The notes beneath the pieces were generated by a model. It did not search any database. It was not told where the DNA came from and was given only the letters and a program-made list of their open reading frames with translations. A program made the position numbers and the translations under genes. This document shows positions 10,200 through 22,061 of a stretch of DNA of 64,000 bases, piece by piece. Numbering within the stretch: the first letter of the stretch is position 1; the number at the start of each line of letters is the position of its first letter. The stretch covers positions 184,662,437 through 184,726,436 of the forward strand of contig JARYHS010009186.1 in NCBI GenBank assembly GCA_031002005.1. The letters run 5' to 3'. The DNA is from Vandiemenella viatica (Eukaryota > Arthropoda > Insecta > Orthoptera > Morabidae).

Positions 10200-11215
10200 C
10201 ATTTTTAGCGATCACAAATTATAAAGAAACATTGAGGTAAAAGCGATTTAGTGCTTTATTAATGCCTGAATCGTGTGAAAACCGACTTTAAAAGGTTATT
10301 CTGGAAAATAAATAATACGTTCCTCTCGACCAGTTTTAAGCAATAACCTTTGAAGGAAACACCAGTTGTGAGTGTTAATTTTGGAGGAAGATGGAAAACT
10401 TGTAGTGATCAGTTAAATTTGCATTGCCACGACAATATAACCTGTAGGACGTAGCTTAGAATCTGCATGTCCGATTTTATTCTTTACCAGCTTTTGTTAA
10501 CAGCTTGGGCTACGAAAACCAAAGTTGGTTTGGGGATGAATTTCTTTTTCCTAAGGTTTTATTTAGTCCGAGCTGCAAGGAAAAAAAACAATATAATACA
10601 AAATTAATTATTTCGGGCAAAAGAAAAATGCTAAAATGAATAATGACTCACTCAAATTTTTCTTACCTCATAATCTCTCGGGGGGGGTCCCTAGAACACT
10701 GTGAAAGGTTTGATTTACATGTATTTTAATGTAATACATTTTCAACAGCTGAAGAAATAGATAGTTATAAACACGCAAAAGTACGGGCAAATTAACCAAA
10801 TCAATACAAAGAGCAAATCAGAAATCTGAAAAGGCGGTTTCAACATCAAAATTCTGAAAGTGTAATTGTGCTTAAAATACACACTCAAAAATTATTTATA
10901 CTTCCATTACTAATACAGATCTCTAAAATTATTGCCGTGTCTGGGTTAGAATGGCTAACTAAAACACGTTCAATTGTCTTTATTACTTTAAACTAATGTA
11001 GTTTTCTAGTTCGTTATTCTTATAATGTAAGCGATTAATTGTGTTCACTTGGAAGTATTAGTATACTCCCTAAAATTATTTCTGTCTCTCAGTTGAATGG
11101 TTAATCCACTCACATTTAATTGACTTTTTTATTGTGTTACCTTGCCTAAGATGTTACTCAAAACTGAGTAAGGTTAGCTTGACTCGGTTCAGTAGGGGTG
11201 AACTAACCATTGCGG
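10200..11215. other. Intron sequence without recognisable feature
   Basis: AT-rich, with a short G-run near 10681. No coding frame, tRNA-like boxes or terminal repeats were found. Confidence 0.5.
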
Positions 11216-11259
11216 ATTTAGTAATCCTTACACTTGTTTGAAGGGGAGGGGGATGATCT

Positions 11260-11564
11260 TCTTCGGAGGATTTGAACACCACGACAATTGCGTCGTGCAA
11301 CCGGACAGGACCACCATCTTCTGAGTCTCGTTTTTCTTTTGGTACGGGTGAGGATCAATAATCTTCAATATGAGATTTGACCCCTTGATATGCCATCCTG
11401 ATTTCGGTTTTCCATAGTTTCCAGAAATCACTCCAGGCTGGTTCCTATTAAAGGTCATGGCCGAACCTTCCCGATCCTTATCCCAATCCCTTTCCTTTTG
11501 ACTGAAAAGGGTCTAGTAACACTACAACAGACAGCCTCAAAAAAAAAAAAAAAAAAAAAAAAAA
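11260..11564 (+). mobile_element. tRNA-derived SINE with poly(A) tail
   Basis: The body contains ggttttccatagtttccaga, aatcactccaggctggttcc and ttaaaggtcatggccgaacc, the shared SINE core seen in family A. The end differs: it closes with a run of A (about 11539-11565) instead of the gacctcgacgtcg tail. This suggests a sister SINE family that shares the core. The 5' head is unclear, so the left boundary is approximate. Confidence 0.6.
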
Positions 11565-11565
11565 A

Positions 11566-13190
11566 TTGCTAGAATCGGCGGCTTTTCCTACCACTTTAAG
11601 CGTGAGGAACATGTGCCAATCCTTGTTGTGTTTTATGTGATCACTGTGCGCATCATCATCTCCTTTTCTTCTAAATTAGTAAATCCGTATTTTTAAGCAC
11701 CTTGATTTTATCCTTCTTGTTTTTCGATTTCTTGTTGTATTCGCATTCTAAGATAATATTATCATTGATTTCGTTCCTCATCTGTTTGATGTGTTTGAGA
11801 TTTGGCTTTTACGGAAGTAAATGCGCCTTTTAATACCGGAATGTTGTGTAAAATTCTAAACGTATATGTTGAACCATTTTATTTTTTGTAAATACAGACC
11901 ATCCCTTTCTTCTTATTTACTAGCAACATTTGTAACTATATTATCGTAACATCGTGAAATACATATACCTTCTTCTTAAATGTTTTCCGTCTGTGTAGCA
12001 CTATCGTATTTCTCTAGCAATAAATTCCGTATTATCGAATAGCACTTCGGCATAAATTGTGAAATTAACTCTCAATAATCCCTCAGTATTTACATTTAGG
12101 CTCGTAAAGATCATATTACCCAAAAAGCAACCAAATATTATTTAGAAATTACAATAGTTACGAGTCCTTAATCAACTTTTGTTTAGTCAAGGAGTGAGGA
12201 GCTATGCATATCAATCTTGGCATCATAAATTTTTGCACAATATATATCGTAACAAAATTAACTGGAGTTACAGTCAGGTAGAAATTGTATAAAAAAATTA
12301 TCTAGTATTTTATTTGTGGTTGACGCTACAAATTACGAATTATTTCTAAAACGATGACTAATGTTATTTTCAAAAATGTTATATTCATCAGTTACACATC
12401 AGACTTCAGTGTAATTCAGTTTGATACGTATCAGCGTATTTAAGTACTTCTTACGTCTCTTGATTATTATTTTTGTGTGTATCTCTTGTATGTCTGTAAT
12501 CCACATATAAACAAGTTAGCTACGTATTAGTTAAAGCGAGGTAATAGCATGTTAAAGAAATGTCATAGAGATTTATGACACTAGGGCATGTGATAAGTTT
12601 TTTAACAGCGTCCAAAAGCTCACAATAACAGATGAACGCAAAATTTGTTGTTAAAATTAAGGATTTTTCCTTACCTAAATTAATATTACTTCATAATTAT
12701 TTCACAAGTTGAACCAAAAATCTATTATTATATGTTAATTTGGTTCGCTTTTAAAATTCAAGTGATTATTCACCGTTGTCCATCAAGGTTTTATCATTTG
12801 TGAGGTAAAAAATAACATATATCTTAATTACAGTCCATGCTTGTTCACGTTTCCTTACTTCACACAGCTGACTTCAGTTTTTATAACAATGTGCCGAAGC
12901 TATTCTGCCAACCGGACGAGCAAATCATTTCTCCAAGACCGCAAAACAACAACAAATCAACTGAGTTACAATCTATCAATTTTCCAAAAATTCGTTAAAA
13001 CAGACGTAATGAAAGAAGTTTTCCATCTCGACGGCAAATTTGTGAGCGGAGAAAGGACGTAAATTTTCTTGTCACCTTTGACAACTTAGTTTCCTTTGGC
13101 GGTAAATTTAGGCAGAAACTTTGCATATCTCGCTAGTATTCATAACGTTTCTCTCAGCCCCTGTCGCTCTTCTACAGAAGAGAGTAGCGT
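11566..13190. other. Intron sequence without recognisable feature
   Basis: AT-rich sequence. The longest open frame (12841-13062, + strand) shows no domain or motif that I recognise and has no supported splice context, so I do not call it a gene. Confidence 0.5.
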
Positions 13191-13194
13191 AAAA

Positions 13195-13350
13195 AATTAA
13201 AGGTCGTTTTCTTTCTCGTTACGTCGAGAGGCCGGGCCGAGGACCCTGCCGCCCGAGAGTGTCGCTGTTAATGGGACGAGTGGGGCGGAGGGAGGGGGAA
13301 CGCTGCTCGGGGTGCTGCCTGCCCTGCAGGGGCTGCCTCCCACACTCCAT
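13195..13350. other. GC-rich intronic island, possible regulatory element
   Basis: About 150 bp of clearly GC-rich sequence (gaggccgggccgaggaccct, then gggcggagggagggggaacg) stands out within AT-rich intron. It shows no SINE boxes, terminal repeats or plausible exon with splice sites. A conserved regulatory island, an old GC-rich repeat or an unrecognised exon are all possible. Confidence 0.3.
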
Positions 13351-13412
13351 TTATAACAATTATTTCCCTTACGTGTCTGTTTTGCACGATTACAAAATTC
13401 CCGCGACCACAT

Positions 13413-14979
13413 AAGTTGTAACCAGCTACTAACTCTATTTGTTCCATTAAAGCTTCATGACATAGGCTCTATACTCATTTTGTCAAATAAGCAGGAAGAA
13501 ATTGCGCTGTAATCAATCCCACATTTTACTCAAAGAATTTTTATTAACAATAGTGGTAAACCTGATGCTCGACGAACAAATAGGTTTTCGAGCACCTACA
13601 GGAATTGTAGAGTACGAAACTAATGGGAACCGAATACCTTTAGTACAATAATAATCTGTGAAGAGAAACGACACAGATACATCTTACAGGAGGTTTATAA
13701 ATTTGCATAATATGGTCAGTTGCTCTTCCAGGAAACTTTTCTCTCAACTACTCATGATAAACGTAGGTTCTCACTAAGCACTCTCTCGTGATGTAACATT
13801 GTAACAATCCCCAAATAATTTTTTGTTATTAATATTATCATTATTATTACGTTATTATTTTATTTCTGATTAAATATAGGTATTCTAAATGACTGTATAA
13901 ATGAATGTTACCTGAGGTATATTGTTCCCGGGTTTCCACATATTGTATTTTGTATCGTAATCGAGGTAGGATTAGTTTATTATCTTTATGAGTTGTATTG
14001 TAGAATCATTGCCTCGCCAGCTGAACGAAGGAGATCAGTATTCCAGGGCGGGCAACGTATGTGGTTTTGGCACCACTTATGTAATGTCGCATGACGCAAA
14101 TTTGTGCTTCGCTGAATGTGAGCTATACTAATTTGTTGACTGAGTTAATAAAACTGTCTGGATGTAACATGATTGTTTAGAAAGTGATTCGAGAAGCGGA
14201 ACTTATTAAATTTGATCAGGATAGAGTGTTTTCATTTTTAAACTAATAACAATACTTCCTACTTGTTAGTTGTTACATATAATTAAATAAATTATTAAAT
14301 CTGAGAACTACCATGTGTTGAGTGATGGCAAATTGGGCCAGAGCCATCCAAACACAAGCCTTCATCACCAGTTAATGTGGCAGTATTAATAATTAACGAA
14401 GATCTTCAAAGCAGACGACTGCGTGTTTACCATACTATCAAGTGGCAAGCTTACAGTGTGGTATCTGTTCGTTATGCCAAATTGTACATTCTGACAATAT
14501 TGGGCAGCTATGTAGTTAAAAAGTATATCTAAGTTGATATAGTTAAAAATGGGCTTTCGTTAGTTTTTAAGCAACAATCTACACCTGACTAAAAATGACG
14601 ATAATATATACAAAATTAAGACATATATTTGTTAGATAACTTTTGTACAAACTTCATTAGCCTTTCAGAGAATAATTAGTATCTACAAGGATTTCTATAA
14701 TTTTCTTTGAAATTCATGCAAATAATATTTGTGGACCAGCAAACATACCAACATAGATCGTAAAATGTAAATCACGATAATTTAATATGATGAAGTACTG
14801 TCCCATATAGCAAATCGATCTTCTGAATAACATGTTTCATATAATACACAACTATGAAATACTCCGTTTTCTCTGTCGAAGTCGTCCTGTAGTTGGTGAA
14901 TTTTTTCTGTCGCATTCCACACAGGGATTTTATTTTTAGCGTTACACTAGGCTCCAATACTGATGAGGTTACTAAAATT
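13413..14979. other. Intron sequence without recognisable feature
   Basis: AT-rich throughout, with a slightly more complex stretch at about 14000-14170 (gaacgaaggagatcagtatt and onward) that matches nothing I recognise. Confidence 0.45.
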
Positions 14980-15125
14980 TTGGTTTACAATGATTTTCCA
15001 TAACAACACCAGGCGAATGCGGGGTCGATGTTTCTTCATAAGGAGACGGGTGAATTATTCTCGGTTTTCCCCCTCAAGTATTTGCCTGCTCTAATGGCCT
15101 CGACGTCGACGATGTGTAAAATAGT
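14980..15125 (+). mobile_element. 5'-truncated SINE, family A
   Basis: The copy starts in the core (ggtttacaatgattttccat), passes through caggcgaatgcggg and ends with the family tail taatggcctcgacgtcgacg followed by atgtgtaaaatag. The tRNA-like head is absent. Confidence 0.65.
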
Positions 15126-15292
15126 AACAATAAAAGCCTTATATTGCATAGCTATGAAATGAGAAGACCAATCTTGATAATTATGCGCACAGTTTGGCTC
15201 TGGTATTCCGATGGACGCAGGTTTTTTTCGCGCTCTGGTCATCCAAACCATTACAGTTTTTACTTCCCTTCTGTCTCCGACCAATTCCTACT

Positions 15293-15296
<4 letters not shown>

Positions 15297-15338
<42 letters not shown>
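15297..15338 (+). repeat. Poly(A) run of about 40 bases
   Basis: An uninterrupted A run following ctagc and preceding gaacccaaattg. No SINE or LINE body is recognisable directly before it, so it may be the tail of a very short retrotransposed fragment or a simple repeat. Confidence 0.9.
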
Positions 15339-15341
<3 letters not shown>

Positions 15342-15599
15342 CCAAATTGATTGAATAGAATTTTTTTAGTTTTATTAAAAACATAACAATCTAATAATGT
15401 TAGAATAACTAAAAAATTAAATAGAGAACAAATGTCATCGAAATTCGGATTAGTAAGAGCAAAAATTCGATATTCTTCTTCTATTTTTTTTTTTTTCGTA
15501 ATTCGTAGGGTAAACAGAATAATATTTCTGAATATTAACACTTTTATAAAGGAGTGTTATATTTTTCCTATTAAACTGGTTCTTTTGAAAGTTTTCGTG

Positions 15600-16470
15600 T
15601 TTCAGAGAAGTTCTCTATTGATCCTGCCACGCCAAAGATGTGGCGTCTTCCTGAATCCATATGCAAACTTCTCCTCTAGTCAAGCCTTGAGCAAGTTTAC
15701 TTTGGCGTCCGTTGCAGCGAACACGATTCGGCCTTGATGAGTACCGGGTCGTTTGTCAGCAATCATGCAAACTTCAGCATCTTTGCATTTCTAACTCCAA
15801 AGTAGCCCAGTTTTGAAACGTGGAATTAACGAACCATGTCACCCCCGGGAAAATATGAGGGTAGGGTGCCTGCAGAATTGACAAACGCTTTGAGATTTTT
15901 TTGTAAAGAATGACAAGGCTCTAAAGAATCAGTTCAAACAAAAATTTATCCACATAATTCTTTTAGTAGTATGATTGTGACAACATTCGTTTGGTAGTGT
16001 TCTTTATAACCAGTTACGAATAACACACGTTTGGTTTTCAGTTGTCACTAGTGTTCATAAACAAAGCAAACATTTTCGAGTAGCAAAATAGAACGCAAAC
16101 AGCACACACTACCAACACTTATAGTATATGCGTAACCAAATTATAGTAACACAGGGCAGGTAATTTTGGCTGATAAATTCGAAAATAACTCAGATTTTTC
16201 TCTATCAGGACTATTTTTTTTACTGTACTCATCTCACTTTGACATCATTACACAGCAATTCGTATTTCTAACAGTTTACGTAGGCTGATATTAGTGTGTC
16301 TTCTGTTTCTTTAATAAATTTATTTATATAAAAGGCACAGAATAGTTAGTGATAAACTGTGCTTGACCAATAAACAAAACAAAAACATTTATTCAAAATA
16401 TAAAATGCGAAGATTTCGCCAGAAAATTTAAGGAATAAATTTACGCTACTTAACGCTCCATAAATGTTGA
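15600..16470. other. Intron sequence with one weakly coding-like patch
   Basis: On the minus strand near 15770-15600 there is a short open patch (MIADKRPGTHQGRIVFAATD) followed, in a shifted frame, by GEVCIWIQEDATSLAWQDQ. It looks more protein-like than the surroundings but matches no family I know. The rest of the stretch is AT-rich and featureless. Confidence 0.25.
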
Positions 16471-16479
16471 GCAACAGGG

Positions 16480-16900
16480 TTTATTTTCTATTAAACACCG
16501 GAAATAATCTGCCGTCTTGACAGTATCCCTTGCTACCAGGTTTCCATCCCCTTGGTGTCCCGATGGAATCGTTCACCTTGTTCCTTGCTGACATCTCCGA
16601 AATGATCAGGAAAGCTATCAAAATGACCAAAATCTCAAAAAGTTGACACTAGGTTACTAGCAAGTTCTTTGTATTTTTCACGTTTGTTTTTTCCAAGGAA
16701 ATTTTTTTCCACTGCTGCACAGGCTCGCCAAGCTAATGCTTCATTCTCGTGCATTGTTTCCGCGAAATTTGTGTCCTTTGTGGTCTCACGGATCATTAGT
16801 CCATCAAAACTCCATGGTTTAAGATTTTCAAATGACTTTTCAGAAAACACTTCAGATATACTTGAAGCACTCCCCATGTTTGCCCAAAGCTTTGACAAAC
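16480..16900 (-). pseudogene. Remnant of a multicopy arthropod gene with the EQGERFH motif
   Basis: On the minus strand an 87-codon open stretch (16898-16635) contains ENEALAWRACAAVEKNFLGK and NKREKYKELASNLVSTF. After a frame change it continues into GHFDSFPDHFGDVSKEQGER, then FHRDTKGMETW with a stop, and QGILSRRQI. This order matches a family I remember as many uncharacterised arthropod proteins, where the equivalent reads F-P-E-N-L-G-x-V-S-E-E-Q-G-E-R-F-H-Q-D-I. The family's function is unknown to me. Its copy number suggests association with a mobile element. The frame change and internal stop mark it as dead. Confidence 0.55.
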
Positions 16901-17009
16901 TGTTTTATCAGTCCCAGTTTGATGTGCAAAGATGGGAAGCTGATTTCTTTGTCACTCAGGTTCTTCTAATATATTGGCAGTTCTACAAGGGTCCACACCT
17001 ATTTGATGG

Positions 17010-17650
17010 CCAGCCTTTATTAACATACTGATTGAGACCGTCAATACTACCGCACGCGGAAAGGAACTATGGATATTAGGTATAACACAACTTGAGAGAA
17101 AATTTACCTGTTGCAGTGTTGATTACTTAAGTGATTATAATAATAATAAAAAAATTAAAATAAGGTTACAAATCAACGCTGTAGACGTATTTTCATATAT
17201 AATAACCTTTAAAACATACGAACTGGCGGTGAATAAATGAGCTTCGTAACTTCGGATAGTGATTGTTTAAACACGGCATCTGTGGTAAATCACTACGAAA
17301 AATAAATTCCACATATACAGCGAAATTAAAACAGACTCCAATCAAAACGCAACGCGCGTTTTTTTTCCGTGTCAAAATAAAAATAAATGTATGGACTGTC
17401 ACTCACAAGCACACAATTATAAACATCGTTCACTTTTACTAACAACTAATATATTAATAACTGGTGGATGTTACATAGTTTAAAATCTAGACCCGATATA
17501 TCAAAATGAAGGTCATTTTTGGAATAAGGGGACCGATTTCTTATGAAAATGGAGTTTATTTCTTAAACACCGAAATCGTCGTTTCCCATTGTAACCAGCA
17601 ACATACGAAATTTCCTGAGGATTTAAGAGTTGTTCATATAGTTACCAAAT
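17010..17650. other. Intron sequence without recognisable feature
   Basis: AT-rich, with no coding frame or repeat boxes that I can support. Confidence 0.5.
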
Positions 17651-17654
17651 ATAT

Positions 17655-17870
17655 ACCGATAGTCGTGGCTGAGTGGTAACGCTCTGATCTCGCATTTGGG
17701 AGGAAGCAAATTCAACTCCCCGTCCGGCCATCCAGATTTGGGTTTTGCCATGGTTTTCCCAAATCATTCCAAGCGAATGCTTGGATGGTTCATTCAAAAA
17801 GGCCATAGCCGGATTTCTTCCAGTTCCTTGCCACCATTCTCTTCCCGCCTCTAATTACCTAGAACCAAAA
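17655..17870 (+). mobile_element. tRNA-derived SINE, family A
   Basis: Head with an A-box-like region (gtcgtggctgagtggtaacg) and a B-box region (caaattcaactccccgtccg). The core is gggttttgccatggttttcc and cattccaagcgaatgcttgg, and the body ends cccgcctctaattaccta. The gacctcgacgtcg tail is lost. Confidence 0.75.
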
Positions 17871-18104
17871 AAGTTGAAAAATGTGCAAAGCTGGGTAAAT
17901 TAAGTTTGCTACATTTGCAAATCTTACCAGCATTAAAAAACTGTTTTCGAACATTGCCCAAATTATTGCAGTAAATGATTCCCAAAAATACTGGGTTAAA
18001 TTGTACACGTATAAGCTGCGAACAGACGGTGGTTTGTTGGTGCTGGAACACATAATGCCACACTGCCCGGTTTTCAGGTCTGTTTATTGATTTATGAAAA
18101 CAGA

Positions 18105-18290
18105 ACGTGGTGGTCTCGCATTCTGGAGGACACGGGCTCGAATCCCCATCCCGCCATCCAGAATTGGGTTCCAAGCGAACGCTGGGATTATTCCTTCAAA
18201 GGAACATTGCTAAATTCATTCACGTTTCTTTCCCCTATTCTTTTTCCGCCTGTTATGCCGTCGATGTGGCGTAAACCTACAAAAAAAAGA
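18105..18290 (+). mobile_element. tRNA-derived SINE, family A (5' truncated)
   Basis: The copy begins at gtggtctcgcattctggagg, has a good B box (gggctcgaatccccatcccg) and a shortened core lacking the ttttccatggtttcc part. It ends gccgtcgatgtggcgtaaac. It lies about 230 bp after the preceding copy in the same orientation. Confidence 0.7.
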
Positions 18291-18299
18291 GATTTCCTT

Positions 18300-19600
18300 T
18301 TTTTAATATCTACTTGTGTATCGGTTTCATGTGTATGAGATGTAGTTTTATGGTCAATATGTCTTTGGTATATTTAGTAGTTGTTGTGACTGAACACATG
18401 CCCAGTGAAAATTTCCCCGCTTCACTGATTTTGCATTGTACGAACTTGCCTTTAAATTTTTTAAGTGTTTGAAGTAACTTGTTCAGCATATATCTCGTAA
18501 CGTATTCAATGAATGATTCCCTGGTCAACAAAAGAAAATTTTCTAACGGCATTAAGCATCAAATCAGAAGCCAGTTCATAGTCACTCTTCCCTTATACGC
18601 TATATCCCAATTCTTTTGCCAATATATATCCAATATGTATGTCCTTTACGAATGCACTTCCAGCACATTCTTCCCCAATCTACTCTCTTGCAGTTACTTC
18701 TAGCCACACTCCTTTATCATATAAGTTACTGACTGTGTTCTACGGTGATCTGGGTTCCATCATTTTCCCTCCTGTATCTGATACTCATAATGTTGGTCCT
18801 GTATTACCTCACCACACTCAAGCAAATGATCTGAGCAGAATTTTTCATTTCCCTCATATTCTTGGTACATTCCCACATTCCATCATCCCTCTCTTCTTTA
18901 AATGCAGTACTTTGAACCGTTTGTATATCCCTTGTCGATTGTGTCCTGTCCAGCAGAGTATATTATCAAATGATATTCCAGTATATTTACACATTATGCC
19001 TTCAACAAGGCATTTATAATCTTCCTTGTAATAATACCAAATGAATATTTTTCTGTTTCCCTAATAAGTTGATTTTTTTTGGATTTATGTTCATTCTACG
19101 TTGACCAACGAAACTATATAACCTGTATGATGCCTCTGTGACTGTTCACAACCCTCTTTACATTTTAATTCTGTTATATAACCTTATGTCAAGTGTAAAC
19201 AACATAACTTTCGTTAGAATAATAGACAGCAACGTCCTCAATAGTCAATCACCTGGCACTCCTGTTCTCATTTCCACCTCTCTGATACTTAATTTCCTGC
19301 TCCATCTCTTTGCTTCCCACCTGTCGAAAATTGCAGTACCCAATAACTCACATTTTTATTCATACCATTGGTTTTAACCTTATTCGTCACCATATTATCG
19401 CTCAATCCGTCAATTGTCTTTCAGAGATCCAGTGCTATACTATCTCCTGGCCTCTTATTTCCAATAACGTTATTAATTTTGTAAAAAATCTTACTGCAGT
19501 GTTCCTCCACTCCTCTCGTCAGCGATTAAAGACGATATATATTCTAAACTAATAGATTTAATCGAAGAAGAGGCGGATTTACGATTTGAAACTTAATTGT
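18300..19600. other. Intron sequence with unrecognised open frames
   Basis: Several overlapping open stretches of 70 to 126 codons on the + strand (for example 18639-19019) have a composition driven by a pyrimidine-rich strand, with no motif I recognise. They may be the antisense of an unknown repeat. I do not call a gene. Confidence 0.35.
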
Positions 19601-19619
19601 ATGTCTACACCTATCACCT

Positions 19620-20640
19620 TAGTTACAAACACTTCCTGTTCGCTGACTGTCTGGCAATAGCTGTTCAGGGTCCAATGTTTCAACAGGAAGAAGAATAGTT
19701 AGAACAAATCCTATTAACCACGTTCACTTGCTACAAAAGGAACTCTTTGAAACCCAACCCATCAAAAACCCAGATATGCGCATTATACGTGCGTTACAAA
19801 GAGGCAAAGCAGAAACTAAATGTTACGTGGGAAGGCCATTTATTGGAACTTATAAACGAACCAAAATATTTAGGTTTTACTATTGATAGAAGTCTTACTT
19901 ACAAGAAGCACTGTCATGTAACTGCAGCTAAAGTACACAAGGGAAGCAATATCCTAAAAAAATTATGTTGCAGTAAATGGAGAGCGAATCGGGTGATCTT
20001 GTGCACATCTGCTAAAGCACTCTGCTTTTCCATTGCAGAGTATGCGAGCCCTGTTTGCAGCCAGACAGCGCATTCAAAGAAAGTAGATATAGCTGTGAAT
20101 GAGCTTGACGGATAGTGACTGGATGCATGAAACCAACCCAAACACACCTACTGTACAAAGAAGCTGGATCTGCCGAACCAAAAATACGCCGTTACTCACC
20201 CGAGTATACAGAGCGATTCAATCAAACGTTCGATGAGAGGCACGTAATGTTTGGGATACGAAGCCCTCCACCTAGAAGGTTTATTTCTAGGACACCTTTT
20301 CTAAACCACACAAATTTTAATCCTCCAAACTGGTACCCTTTTTGTGAGGAACAACCTTCTAGCATAAAATGGTACTGGATAAAATGGAGAACCCTCAACC
20401 GTATAAGAACAGGAGTGGCACCAGTAAAAGCTAACATGTATAAATGATGTCCGACAACAGATGATCGATGTGAATGTGAAGAACAGCAAACCAAGTATCC
20501 CCTCTATCTAGTCAATAACACTCAACAACCTATGGGGAGGAAGAGATATCGACAGCTTTGTCCAACACTGGGAAAAACAATTATGATGTCCGTACACGGA
20601 AAAGTAAGTGTCTTTGTTCCACTAGGCCACGGAATGAAGG
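19620..20640 (+). pseudogene. Non-LTR retrotransposon reverse transcriptase, 3' part, broken
   Basis: The relic starts inside the RT active-site region, reading FADC at about 19638-19650 where LINEs have F/Y-A-D-D. It then runs through LAIAVQGPMFQQEEE, a stop, and SLKPNPSKTQICALYV. Next come LINEPKYLGFTIDRSLTYKK (thumb, from about 19850), AKALCFSIAEYASPVCSQTA and GCMKPTQTHLLYKEAG (about 20115-20160). The last readable part is the C-terminal RTLNRIRTGVAPVKANMYK (about 20390-20445). A cysteine-rich tail follows out of frame to about 20640. This is the usual C-terminal order of jockey-like LINEs, but it is a different family from the element at 60.6-64 kb. The changed active site, in-frame stop and frameshifts make it inactive. 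Confidence 0.75.
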
Positions 20641-20774
20641 GGAAGTGTAATAATTATTAAAAAAAATTTAATATGGCTCTCGGTCTTTGCAACCATTTCG
20701 CCAGCTCTGATTTGTTTTTGTACCAACTTTACTATCAGCCTTTTATCATGATATTGTGGACTCTACAGTGAAGG

Positions 20775-20905
20775 CAGCGCAAGACGAACACAACACATAA
20801 TTAAAACCAACCATGCCCGAGTCCGGACTAGAACCAGCGACCCCTGCATTTCGAAGCTTGCGTGCTAGCCCCAACGCTGAAGTGTAATAATCTTCCGGTC
20901 CAATT
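20775..20905 (-). mobile_element. tRNA-derived SINE fragment, family B
   Basis: On the minus strand the fragment reads ggggctagcacgcaagcttc (A-box-like) and ggttctagtccggactcggg, with a perfect B-box pattern GGTTCTAGTCC. Neither the family A core nor a poly(A) tail is present. It is too degenerate at the acceptor stem to be a tRNA gene. Confidence 0.5.
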
Positions 20906-20984
20906 TGTTGTTCCACTGACATCCTGACCCACACGTGACATATAATTTAATGTCAGTGTTTTTACTTGCCTGTAGCAGCGCTAC

Positions 20985-21310
20985 TCCTTTTTAGTTTGTA
21001 ATTATGAGGAAGTGATTACGGCGGCTACCTTGTTGTGAGTAATTTAATTACCCCGTACAGCAATTTGCTGGCTGGAGGGCTTGCTCAGCCACCGTAGCGT
21101 CACCGTGATTGCATCCCGCCGATAAAGTAGTTAGCGGCTCCGGCTCGCTTGTTAACTGCTTCTGGTAATGGCGTGAAACATGTCGATAGCGCGGACCGGC
21201 GTGTAAGCCAAGATTAATGGCTGCGTTTTACATAGTTGCCGCTGTAATTAAGACTTGCCGGAAGGTTGTCCGACGTATGGGAATTTTAACAACGTGTGTG
21301 ATACAAGGCT
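20985..21310. other. Complex non-repeat island, candidate conserved regulatory element
   Basis: About 320 bp of balanced-composition sequence within the AT-rich intron contains several homeodomain-type cores (taatttaattacc near 21037, and ctgtaattaagac near 21242). It also has short inverted phrases such as ggctccggctcg and gcggaccggcg. No coding frame, tRNA boxes or terminal repeats are visible. The texture resembles conserved non-coding enhancer DNA more than a decayed transposon. This is inference only. Confidence 0.3.
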
Positions 21311-21687
21311 TAAGTGCTCGAATATAAGTAAGTCTCCTGTGATATAGAAAGGGTGATTAATATGGTTTCCATGTCACTTTAAATAACACCGTAATGTGAA
21401 CAGCTGTTGTGACCCGACACTGATGCATCTGAGTAAAAGAAAAGTCGTGAGTTATTTTCTAACATAAGCTTCAATCACTTCTTCCAATGAAGATCCAGTG
21501 CGTTTACGGGATTCTGTGTCAAAGCATTTCTCAAAGACGCCAGCAGAAGTTAGATGATGGCGTATATGACGTCAACATCTGCATTTAAATTAATATCACA
21601 GTTTAAGTAACCAACAGATATTTGTCCTACAAAATGCACAACAGAAAGTGATAAATATTTTGAAGAAAACTTAAATAAAAGATCCAG

Positions 21688-22030
21688 TGGAGCGTCCATT
21701 AAATACGTGAGGTGTTTTTCAGGAATTCCGAACCCCCTCCCCCCTATGGTGAGACTCCGTGAGATCTGTCGGAACTCCACCTCTAAAATGATGTGAGGTA
21801 TTCACGGAGACCTCGCCCTTAATCGACCTCGCAACTTCTGGAAACCTTTTTCGCGTCATTTGTAGACTATTTTTTTTTTTTTTTTAGTTGTGCCTTGCTA
21901 CCAAGATTTTTAAAACCTGACGAGAGATTTCCGTTGACATCCCCCCCCCCCTCTCCCTTCGTGATGTTTCGTGAGATTTCGCCGGACCCCTCGCCCCATT
22001 TCACCTCACGTCATTAATAGACAGCGCCTA
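21688..22030. mobile_element. Palindromic MITE, copy 2
   Basis: The left end gcgtccattaaatacgtgag and the right end cacctcacgtcattaataga are eroded versions of the ends at 2531-2923. The interior has the same phrases (tggtgagactccgtgagatc, cgtgagatttcgccggaccc) and C-runs. The flanking target duplication is no longer recognisable. Confidence 0.8.
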
Positions 22031-22061
22031 GCTAATTTGCGCAAGTAAGAAATGTGAGGTC

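Noticed and set aside
15260..15541. Open frames with long poly-Phe or poly-Lys
   Set aside because: Produced by translating the 40-base poly(A) run. Not genes.
18639..19019. 126-codon open frame on the + strand
   Set aside because: No motif, no splice context and a pyrimidine-driven composition. Probably the antisense of an unknown repeat.
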